A stretch of DNA of 64,000 bases from Streptomyces sp. SS1-1. GTDB taxonomy: Bacteria; Actinomycetota; Actinomycetes; Streptomycetales; Streptomycetaceae. Location: positions 5,868,501 through 5,932,500 of the forward strand of contig NZ_WBXN01000004.1 of NCBI RefSeq assembly GCF_008973465.1, read 5' to 3'. Shown piece after piece: positions 1 through 7,699 of the stretch (position 1 is its first letter; each line of letters begins with the position of its first letter). The translations under genes and the position numbers were made by a program. The notes under the pieces were generated by a model. The model was not told the DNA's origin, ran no database searches, and was given only the letters and a program-made list of their open reading frames with translations.

Positions 1-103
1 GCCGCCCACGGCACATTCCGGGCCGGAACCGGCCACTCGCGGCAACCGTCCCATTGTTCCCCCGTTCGGCACCGAGCGTGAGCGTGCGGCAGAATCGGGC
101 CCG

Positions 104-1252
104 ATGAGCACCTACCGCGACTTCACCGCACCGATCGGCTCCCGCCGGGCCCCCGTGCTGCGCACGGTCGGCTCCAGAGAGCGCCGCTCGCACCTGTCGG
201 CCCCCCGCGTGCCCACGGTGGGCATCGACATCGGCGGCACCAAGGTGATGGCGGGCGTCGTGGACGCGGACGGCAACATCCTGGAGAAGCTCCGCACGGA
301 GACGCCGGACAAGTCCAAGAGCCCGAAGGTCGTCGAGGACACGATCGTCGAACTGGTCCTGGACCTGTCCGACCGCCACGACGTGCACGCCGTCGGCATC
401 GGCGCGGCCGGCTGGGTCGACGCCGACCGCAACCGCGTCCTGTTCGCCCCCCACCTGTCCTGGCGCAACGAACCCCTGCGCGACCGCCTCGCGGGCCGGC
501 TCGCGGTGCCCGTCCTGGTCGACAACGACGCCAACTCCGCCGCCTGGGCCGAGTGGCGCTTCGGCGCCGGACGCGGCGAGGACCACCTCGTCATGATCAC
601 GCTCGGCACCGGCATCGGCGGCGCGATCCTGGAGGACGGGCAGGTCAAGCGCGGCAAGTACGGCGTCGCCGGAGAGTTCGGCCATATGCAGGTCGTGCCC
701 GGCGGCCACCGCTGCCCGTGCGGCAACCGCGGCTGCTGGGAGCAGTACAGCTCGGGCAACGCGCTCGTGCGCGAGGCCCGCGAGCTCGCCGCCGCCGATT
801 CCCCGGTGGCGTACGGGATCATCGAGCACGTCAAGGGCCAGATCTCCGACATCACCGGCCCGATGATCACCGAGCTCGCCCGCGAGGGCGACGCCATGTG
901 CATCGAACTGCTCCAGGACATCGGCCAGTGGCTCGGCGTCGGCATCGCCAACCTGGCTGCCGCCCTCGACCCGTCCTGCTTCGTCATCGGCGGCGGCGTC
1001 TCCGCCGCGGACGACCTGCTGATCGGCCCCGCGCGCGACGCCTTCAAGCGCCAGCTCACCGGCCGCGGCTACCGCCCCGAGGCCCGTATCGCCCGCGCCC
1101 AGCTCGGACCCGAGGCCGGCATGGTCGGCGCCGCCGACCTCGCCCGCCTGGTCGCCCGGCGCTTCCGCCGCGCCAACCGGCGCCGTGTCGAGCGCTACGA
1201 GCGCTACGCACGCTTCGCGGAGTCCCGCCGGACCTCCCAGGGGCCGGCGTGA
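104..1252 (+). CDS. ROK-family sugar kinase (glucokinase-like)
   Basis: 382 aa. A basic N-terminal extension of about 35 residues precedes the ROK fold. The phosphate-binding motif DIGGTK lies near residue 42, followed by VDNDANSAAWAE, GTGIGGAI and the ROK zinc signature GHRCPCGNRGCWEQ near residues 199-213. The family phosphorylates glucose or a related hexose with ATP in the cytoplasm. There is no N-terminal helix-turn-helix, so this is a kinase-type rather than repressor-type ROK protein. The substrate cannot be read from sequence, so no symbol is given. The ATG start leaves about 100 bases to the window edge. The stop overlaps the next gene by 4 bases (GTGA), indicating translational coupling. 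Confidence 0.9.
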   Translation: MSTYRDFTAPIGSRRAPVLRTVGSRERRSHLSAPRVPTVGIDIGGTKVMAGVVDADGNILEKLRTETPDKSKSPKVVEDTIVELVLDLSDRHDVHAVGIGAAGWVDADRNRVLFAPHLSWRNEPLRDRLAGRLAVPVLVDNDANSAAWAEWRFGAGRGEDHLVMITLGTGIGGAILEDGQVKRGKYGVAGEFGHMQVVPGGHRCPCGNRGCWEQYSSGNALVREARELAAADSPVAYGIIEHVKGQISDITGPMITELAREGDAMCIELLQDIGQWLGVGIANLAAALDPSCFVIGGGVSAADDLLIGPARDAFKRQLTGRGYRPEARIARAQLGPEAGMVGAADLARLVARRFRRANRRRVERYERYARFAESRRTSQGPA

Positions 1253-1830
1253 CCGTGTCCGTACCCCGTCAGGCCGACTCCCCGGACGAGCCGCGGCAGC
1301 CCACCGAGGACCGCCGCCACCGCAACCGCCGCCGGGCGCTCACGCTGCTCATCATCGTGCTGCTCATCGGCGTCCCCGCCGGCTACCTGGTCATCTCCGC
1401 CAACCAGAGCCGCGACAGCGGCAAGGACAAGGAGGCCAAGTACTCGGCGACCGGCCTCACCGCGGGCTGGCCCGCGCGCGTGCAGCGGCACATCTACAAG
1501 GTGACCATCCCGGTCCCCTCGTACAAGGTCGCCTACTACGAGACCAACAACTGGAAGACCAGCCGGCTCTACGTCCAGTTCGAGACCGTCCCCGGCGGCC
1601 TCGACGCGTACCTGAGGACCATGGGGCTCGACCGGAACGACCTGAAGCGGGACGACATCACGATCAGCGCCCGCGACCAGAAGATCACCGGCTGGAAGTT
1701 CACCGGCGAGGGCCCCTGGTACGGCGTCGTCGACAAGCGGGAGAACCCGGCACCCACCCACGACATCGTGGTGAACCTCGCCGACCCGCAAAAGCCCTTC
1801 GTGTACGTCGTCGCCCGCACCGTCCCGTAG
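1249..1830 (+). CDS. Single-pass membrane-anchored protein of unknown function
   Basis: 193 aa, starting at a GTG that overlaps the kinase stop (GTGA). A hydrophilic, basic N-terminus of about 30 residues is followed by one hydrophobic segment (ALTLLIIVLLIGVPAGYLVI) and an external-type domain rich in charged and aromatic residues (YKVAYYETNNWKTSRLYVQF). The topology suggests a type II membrane protein with an extracytoplasmic C-terminal domain. It sits in one transcription unit with the ROK kinase. I do not recognise the domain and assign no function. An alternative reading that starts inside the kinase is only the out-of-frame extension of this gene. Confidence 0.8.
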   Translation: MTVSVPRQADSPDEPRQPTEDRRHRNRRRALTLLIIVLLIGVPAGYLVISANQSRDSGKDKEAKYSATGLTAGWPARVQRHIYKVTIPVPSYKVAYYETNNWKTSRLYVQFETVPGGLDAYLRTMGLDRNDLKRDDITISARDQKITGWKFTGEGPWYGVVDKRENPAPTHDIVVNLADPQKPFVYVVARTVP

Positions 1831-1927
1831 CGGGGGGCCGCCCCCGGTGGCCGGGGCCGATTGTCAGACCCCGCCCGTAGAGTCGGAGACAGTCGGTCCG
1901 GCGTCGGGGAGGGAGGTGACAGGACGT

Positions 1928-4750
1928 ATGAGCAGCACACCCGCGGCGACCGCGCGCACGGACGAGACCGTCCCCGCGCGGCTCGCCGCCGTCTTCCTGC
2001 CCGCGCCGCTCCCGCGCGAGGGCCGCATCGCCTTCTGGGACCCGGACGGCGACCCGCTGCCCGTCCAGGACGGCGAGCTCACCGTCGTCCGGCCGCACGG
2101 CTCCACGGTCCGCCGCCGCACCACCGCCGCGCGCACCCTGTCCCTCACCGAGGCCCTGCCGCTGCTCGTGCGCGCCCGGCACGACCCGGCCGCCCATCCC
2201 GCCACCGCCTGCTGGGGCGCCGCCGCCCTGCACGCCCTGCGGCTCACCGCGCGCGGCCGCCTCCTGCCCGGCCTCACCCCCACCGGCCACGACGCCTGGC
2301 GGGCCGGCCCCCTCGACCCCGACGACATCACGCACCTGCGGGCGATCGCCGCCGCCCTGCCCCCCGAGGGCCACGCCGTCCCGCTGCCCGGGCCCGGCCC
2401 GCTGCGGCTGCCCGAGCCCGAGGCGCTCCTGCGGTCCTTCCTCGACGCCGTCGCCGACAGCCTGCCCCGCACCCCCGCCGCCCCCTACGCCACCGGCCGC
2501 CCCTTCGCCGCGCGCGAGGCCCAGCCGCTGCCCACCGCCCACGCGTGGGCGGCCGAGGTCGCCGCCGGGATGGACGCCGGGGTGCGTATCTCGCTCCGCC
2601 TGGACCTGTCGGCGCACACCCTATTCGACGAGGACGCGGGCGGCTCACGCAACGCGGGCGCCGCGATCGTCCAGGTCCACAGCCTCGCCGACCCCACCCT
2701 CGTCGCCGACGCCGCCGCCCTGTGGTCCGGCGAGGCCGACAGCGCCTTCGGGCCCCGCGCGCGCGTGGACGCCGCGCTCGCGGTCCGCCGCGCCGCCCGC
2801 GTGTGGCCTCCGCTCGACCGCCTCTCCGAGCAGGACGTACCCGACGTCCTCGCCCTGTCCGACGACGAGCTGGGCGACCTGCTCGGCGTCGCCGCCACCC
2901 GGCTCGCCGCCGCGGGCGTCGCCGTGCACTGGCCCCGGGACCTGGCGCAGGACCTCAGCGCCGCCGCCGTCGTCCGGTCCGCCCCCGGCTCGGCCACCGA
3001 CGGCACCGGCTTCTTCGAGAGCGAGGAACTGCTCCGGTTCCGCTGGCAGCTCGCCATCGGGGGCGACCCGCTGACCGAGGCCGAGATGGACGCGCTCGCC
3101 GAGGCCCACCGCCCCGTCGTCCGGCTCCGGGACCAGTGGGTTCTCGTGGACCCGGCGCTGGTCCGCAAGGCCCGCAAACGTGAACTCGGGCTGCTGGACC
3201 CCGTCGACGCGCTGTCCGTCGCCCTCACCGGCAGCGCCGAGGTCGACGGCGAGACCGTCGAGGCGGTGCCGGTCGGCGCGCTCGCCGCCCTCCGCGACCG
3301 GCTCACCGCCGGCGTGCGCCCCGCCGAGCCCCCGGCGGGGCTGCGGGCCACCCTGCGCGACTACCAGCTGCGCGGCCTGGCCTGGCTGGACCTCATGACC
3401 TCGCTCGGACTCGGCGGCTGCCTCGCCGACGACATGGGGCTCGGCAAGACGATCACCGTCATCGCCCTGCACCTCAAGCGGGCCCGCCCGGCCCCCACCC
3501 TGGTCGTGTGCCCGGCCTCCCTGCTCGGCAACTGGCAGCGGGAGATCACCCGGTTCGCCCCCGGCGTCCCCGTCCGCCGCTTCCACGGCCCCGACCGCAC
3601 CCTGGACGGCCTCGACGGCGGCTTCGTCCTCACCACGTACGGCACCATGCGCTCCGCCGCGCCCACCCTCGCGGAGGCCACCTGGGGCATGGTCGTCGCC
3701 GACGAGGCCCAGCACGTGAAGAACCCCTACTCGGCGACCGCGAAGGCCCTGCGCACCATCCCGACCCCGGCGCGCGTCGCCCTGACCGGCACCCCCGTCG
3801 AGAACAACCTCTCCGAGCTGTGGGCCCTCCTCGACTGGACGACCCCCGGCCTGCTCGGCCCCCTGAAGGCCTTCCGCGCCCGCCACGCGCGCGCCGTGGA
3901 GAACGGCGAGGACGACGAGGCCGTCGAGCGGCTGGCCCGCCTGGTCCGGCCGTTCCTGCTGCGCCGCAGGAAGTCCGACCCCGGGATCGTCCCCGAGCTG
4001 CCGCCCAAGACGGAGACGGACCACCCGGTGCCGCTCACCCGCGAACAGGCCGCGCTGTACGAGGCCGTGGTCCGCGAGTCGCTGATCGCCATCGAGACGG
4101 CCGAGGGCATGGCCCGCCGGGGCCTGGTGCTGAAGCTGCTGACGTCCCTGAAGCAGATCTGCGACCACCCCGCCCTGTACCTCAAGGAGGACCCGTCCGC
4201 GTCGATCGAGCGCCTCGCCGTCCGCTCCGGCAAGCTGACCCTGCTGGACGAGCTCCTGGACACCGTGCTCGCCGAGGACGGCTCGGCGCTCGTCTTCACC
4301 CAGTACGTGGGGATGGGCCGGCTGATCACCTCCCATCTCGCCGGCCGGGCGGTCCCGGTGGAGATGCTCCACGGAGGCACCCCGGTCCCGGACCGGGAAC
4401 GCATGGTGGACCGCTTCCAGAGCGGCGCCACCCCGGTCCTCGTGCTGTCCCTGAAGGCGGCGGGCACCGGGCTCAACCTGACCCGCGCGGGCCACGTCGT
4501 CCACTTCGACCGCTGGTGGAACCCGGCCGTCGAGGAACAGGCCACCGACCGCGCCTACCGCATCGGCCAGACCCAGCCCGTCCAGGTCCACCGGCTCATC
4601 ACCGAGGGCACCATCGAGGACCGCATCGCCGACATGCTCGCCTCCAAGCGGGCCCTGGCCGACGCGATCCTCGGCGGCGGCGAGTCGGCCCTCACGGAAC
4701 TCACGGACCGTGAGCTGACCGACCTCGTGTCCCTGAGGAGGGAGTCATGA
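1928..4750 (+). CDS. SNF2-family DEAD/H helicase
   Basis: 940 aa from the ATG at 1928, chosen because a strong ribosome site (GGGAGGTGAC) lies about 8 bases upstream; an in-frame start 81 bases earlier lacks one. The N-terminal half is the SNF2-associated region. The ATPase core follows: Walker A DDMGLGKT near residue 500, Walker B-type VVADEAQHVKNP near 590, LTGTPVENNLSELW near 620, and the helicase C domain with ATDRAYRIGQTQPVQVHRL near 870. SNF2 proteins translocate on double-stranded DNA and remodel protein-DNA complexes. Its last four bases overlap the start of a SWIM zinc-finger gene. This pairing is typical of bacterial SNF2 helicases and suggests the two act together. Confidence 0.93.
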   Translation: MSSTPAATARTDETVPARLAAVFLPAPLPREGRIAFWDPDGDPLPVQDGELTVVRPHGSTVRRRTTAARTLSLTEALPLLVRARHDPAAHPATACWGAAALHALRLTARGRLLPGLTPTGHDAWRAGPLDPDDITHLRAIAAALPPEGHAVPLPGPGPLRLPEPEALLRSFLDAVADSLPRTPAAPYATGRPFAAREAQPLPTAHAWAAEVAAGMDAGVRISLRLDLSAHTLFDEDAGGSRNAGAAIVQVHSLADPTLVADAAALWSGEADSAFGPRARVDAALAVRRAARVWPPLDRLSEQDVPDVLALSDDELGDLLGVAATRLAAAGVAVHWPRDLAQDLSAAAVVRSAPGSATDGTGFFESEELLRFRWQLAIGGDPLTEAEMDALAEAHRPVVRLRDQWVLVDPALVRKARKRELGLLDPVDALSVALTGSAEVDGETVEAVPVGALAALRDRLTAGVRPAEPPAGLRATLRDYQLRGLAWLDLMTSLGLGGCLADDMGLGKTITVIALHLKRARPAPTLVVCPASLLGNWQREITRFAPGVPVRRFHGPDRTLDGLDGGFVLTTYGTMRSAAPTLAEATWGMVVADEAQHVKNPYSATAKALRTIPTPARVALTGTPVENNLSELWALLDWTTPGLLGPLKAFRARHARAVENGEDDEAVERLARLVRPFLLRRRKSDPGIVPELPPKTETDHPVPLTREQAALYEAVVRESLIAIETAEGMARRGLVLKLLTSLKQICDHPALYLKEDPSASIERLAVRSGKLTLLDELLDTVLAEDGSALVFTQYVGMGRLITSHLAGRAVPVEMLHGGTPVPDRERMVDRFQSGATPVLVLSLKAAGTGLNLTRAGHVVHFDRWWNPAVEEQATDRAYRIGQTQPVQVHRLITEGTIEDRIADMLASKRALADAILGGGESALTELTDRELTDLVSLRRES

Positions 4751-7059
4751 CGGGGGAGGACGAGCGCGCGCAGAGTCCCGCCGAAGCGGCCCGTCAGGCG
4801 CTGCGGGCCGCCCGGGAGAAGCGCGAGGCGGAGCGGGGCGCCGAGGGCGGATCCGCAGCTGAGGGCCGCCGCCCTGCCGAGGGCGGGCCCGCCGCCGAGG
4901 GGCGTCCCCGTGCCGAGGGCGGACCCGCTGACGAGGGGCACCCCCGTGCCGAGGGCGGATCAGCCGCCGAGGGGCACCCCGCTGCCGCCGAGGCGCGCCC
5001 GGGAGACGGTGCCCGCGCGACACGCCCCGGAGACGCCGCCCGCGCGGCTCTGAGGCGGGCCGCGTCCGCGGGTCCTGTGGCGCAACCGGATCCCCGGGCC
5101 GACGCCGGCACGGGTGCCGGGACCACGCCGGCCCGGCGTGCGGCCGAGGGAGCCCGGGAGGCGCTGCGCGCCGCCCGGGAGGACCGACGCCGAGCCGCGG
5201 CACAGGCCGAGCGCGAGGGACGACCCCCACACCGCACCCGACGGGCCGCGTCCACCGGCCCGGCGGGGGAGCGGGCACCCAGTGCCGAGGCCGCTCACGA
5301 CACCGCCGCCCAGCGCGCCCGCGAAGTACGGCGCCTGATGGCGGATGCCTTCAGGATGCCGACGTGGGAGGAGGGCGACGAGGGACAAGAGGGCTGGGAC
5401 GCCCGGGGTGGCGGTGATGGCGGTGACGGCGGCGATGGCGGTGACGGCTGGGAGGCCGGCGAGGCCCGCGACGGCCATGACACCCACGACGGTCGCGAAA
5501 CCCGCGTCCCCTACGACGGTCACGACACCGACGCCCCGGGTCCCGCCCCAACCCCGGCGGATCGCGCCCACGCGACGGACCGGGCTGCCGGAGACGCGAG
5601 GCCGGCGGAACCGTCCGGCGCCTCCGGGCCGGGTCGAGACCCTGCCCCCACTTCGCCGGACTCGGACCCTGCGTCCCCCGACCCCCGGCCTGGTCGGGAC
5701 ACACTGAGCACGGCCCCCGCTTCCCCCGCCCCCTCCCCGGACTCGACCCACGCCCCCGCCTCAGGCTCCGCCCCCACCCCCCAAGTGCCCCGCTCCATGG
5801 CCGCCCCCGGACGGGACGGGGAGCTGCGGCGGACCTTTCCGGCGTTCGCGCCACGGGCGGCCGGGGGCGTCGGGTTCGCCGAGACCTGGTGGGGCAATGC
5901 CTGGGTGGCCGCCCTGGAGGAGGGCGCCCTGGATGTCGAGCGACTGGCCCGGGGCCGGGGTTACGCGCGGCGAGGGCACGTCGACGCCATCACGGTGACG
6001 CCGGGACTGGTGCTGGCGTACGTGCGGGGCAGCCGGCCCCGGCCGTACCGCGTGCAGGTGCGGCTGCGGACGCTGGGCGACGCCGGCTGGGAGCGGTTCC
6101 TGGACGCCGTGACGGAACGCCCCGCGCACATCGCCGCGCTGCTGGACAGGGAGATGCCCCAGGCCCTCGCCGAGGGCGACGTGCCGCTGCTGCCCGGCCC
6201 CGGCGACCTCGACCCCCGGTGCAGCTGCCCCGACCGGGGACACCCCTGCAAGCACGCGGCGGCCCTCTGCTACCAGACGGCACGGCTGCTGGACGCCGAC
6301 CCGTTCGTCCTGTTCCTGCTGCGCGGACGCGGCGAGCGGGAGCTGCTCGACGCCCTGTCCCGGCGCAACGCGGCGCGCGCCGCCCGCGCCGCGCAGGAAC
6401 GGGAGCCCGAACCCCTGACGGGCGTACGCGCCACGGAGGCGCTGGCCGCGGGGCGCCGGCTCCCGCCGCCGCCACCCCCGCTGCCGGTGCCGCCGCACCC
6501 CGAGCAGCCCCCGGTGTACCCGGCGGCGCCGGGCGGCCCGGACCCGTTCGCGCTGGACCAGCTGGCCACCGACGCGGCGGCCCGGGCGCACGCCCTCCTG
6601 GGGACCGGCCGGGACCCGGTCGGCGGTCTGACGCTCTGGCAGGACGCGGTGCGGCTCGCCGCCGCCCGCCCCGGTTCCGGCCTCACCGCCGGCAGCCGCG
6701 CCCTGTACGCCTCCCTCGCGTCGGCCGCCGGCCGTACGACGGCCGACCTCGCGCGGGCCGTCGCCGCCTGGCGGCAGGGCGGCCCGGAGGGCCTGGCCGT
6801 CCTGGAGGAGCCCTGGGACCCGCCGGCGGGGCGCTTCGACCGGGCCCGCCCGCTGCTCCTCGCCGCGGACCTCCCGGCCTTCCGGCCCTGGCGCAACCAC
6901 CTCACCCACCCGCGCGGTCATGTCCAGGTGCGCCTGGGCCGGGACGGGCTGTGGTACCCGTACGAGTCCGAGCCGGGCCGCGACGACTGGTGGCCCAGGG
7001 GCACCCCCGACCTGGACCCGGTCGGCGCCTTCACGGGACTCGGTGGCGCCCAGGAGTGA
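4747..7059 (+). CDS. SWIM zinc-finger protein, partner of the SNF2 helicase
   Basis: 770 aa; ATG overlaps the helicase stop (ATGA). Residues 1-360 are low complexity: Ala/Glu/Gly-rich repeats with many RPAEGG/RAEGG units, then a Gly/Asp-rich and Pro/Ser/Asp-rich stretch, probably disordered. The ordered part begins near residue 355 (RTFPAFAPRAAGGVGFAETW). It contains the SWIM motif CSCPDRGHPCKHAAALCY near residues 490-507 with the CxC...CxH zinc ligands. The C-terminal 250 residues form a helical domain. SWIM domains bind DNA or proteins; SWIM genes commonly sit directly behind SNF2 helicases. The last 29 bases overlap the convergent CBS gene. Confidence 0.9.
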   Translation: MTGEDERAQSPAEAARQALRAAREKREAERGAEGGSAAEGRRPAEGGPAAEGRPRAEGGPADEGHPRAEGGSAAEGHPAAAEARPGDGARATRPGDAARAALRRAASAGPVAQPDPRADAGTGAGTTPARRAAEGAREALRAAREDRRRAAAQAEREGRPPHRTRRAASTGPAGERAPSAEAAHDTAAQRAREVRRLMADAFRMPTWEEGDEGQEGWDARGGGDGGDGGDGGDGWEAGEARDGHDTHDGRETRVPYDGHDTDAPGPAPTPADRAHATDRAAGDARPAEPSGASGPGRDPAPTSPDSDPASPDPRPGRDTLSTAPASPAPSPDSTHAPASGSAPTPQVPRSMAAPGRDGELRRTFPAFAPRAAGGVGFAETWWGNAWVAALEEGALDVERLARGRGYARRGHVDAITVTPGLVLAYVRGSRPRPYRVQVRLRTLGDAGWERFLDAVTERPAHIAALLDREMPQALAEGDVPLLPGPGDLDPRCSCPDRGHPCKHAAALCYQTARLLDADPFVLFLLRGRGERELLDALSRRNAARAARAAQEREPEPLTGVRATEALAAGRRLPPPPPPLPVPPHPEQPPVYPAAPGGPDPFALDQLATDAAARAHALLGTGRDPVGGLTLWQDAVRLAAARPGSGLTAGSRALYASLASAAGRTTADLARAVAAWRQGGPEGLAVLEEPWDPPAGRFDRARPLLLAADLPAFRPWRNHLTHPRGHVQVRLGRDGLWYPYESEPGRDDWWPRGTPDLDPVGAFTGLGGAQE

Positions 7060-7648
7060 CGACGCCGGTCCCAGAGCCCACCGTCAGGTCGTTCACCACT
7101 CCGACCACCCCGTCGACACGCCACGCCGACTGGACGACCAGGGGGACGGCGTCACGCTCGCCGAGCCGTCCCGACAGGGTGACCACGCCGTCCCGGACCG
7201 ACACGGTCACGCCGCCCGCCCCCGCCGGGGACACCGCGCGCGGCAGGACGTCGTCCGTCACCTCGCGGCGGATGTCGTCGTCCGTGCGCAGGAAGACCCG
7301 CAGCAGGTCCCGGCGCGTGGCGATGCCGATCAGCCGGTCCTCCTCGTCCACCACGGGAAGCCGGTCGACCCGGTGCCGTTCCATCACCCGCGCCGCCGCC
7401 GCGACCCGCTGCTCGGGATGCACCGTGACCGCGGGCGTCGACATCAACTCAGCCGCCGCGCAACGGGCCTGGCGTCCTGTCAGGTCCGCCCGGGCGACCA
7501 CGCCCACGACCTTGTCGTCGTGGTCCAGCACCGGCAGACCGCCGATGCGGTGCCGGTCGAGGAGCCGGGCCAGTTCCCCGGCCGATGTCTCGCGGCGCGC
7601 CCCGACGACCTCTCCGGTCATCACCTCACCGACCGTGCGTGCCGTCAT
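7031..7648 (-). CDS. Tandem CBS domain protein with C-terminal BON domain
   Basis: 205 aa. Two CBS motifs (residues about 5-60, MTARTVGEVMTGEVVGAR..., and 70-128, MSTPAVTVHPEQRV...) are followed by a BON domain (about 140-205, SVRDGVVTLSGRLGERDAVP). CBS pairs bind adenine nucleotides and act as energy or redox sensors; BON domains are associated with membranes or osmotic stress. It lies downstream of PPDK on the same strand. CBS, PPDK and universal-stress genes cluster in Streptomyces dormancy/hypoxia loci, so a stress role is inferred. The 3' end overlaps the SWIM gene convergently by 29 bases. Confidence 0.88.
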   Translation of the reverse strand: MTARTVGEVMTGEVVGARRETSAGELARLLDRHRIGGLPVLDHDDKVVGVVARADLTGRQARCAAAELMSTPAVTVHPEQRVAAAARVMERHRVDRLPVVDEEDRLIGIATRRDLLRVFLRTDDDIRREVTDDVLPRAVSPAGAGGVTVSVRDGVVTLSGRLGERDAVPLVVQSAWRVDGVVGVVNDLTVGSGTGVVTPGRHRVP

Positions 7649-7699
7649 GCCGACTCCCTTCCCGCCGGGGGCCGTTCGGCCCGGGCCACCGGACTCCCG

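Noticed and set aside
2645-4591. Long open frame antisense to the SNF2 helicase
   Set aside because: Gly/Arg/Val-rich shadow of a real gene; GC-rich codon use keeps antisense frames open.
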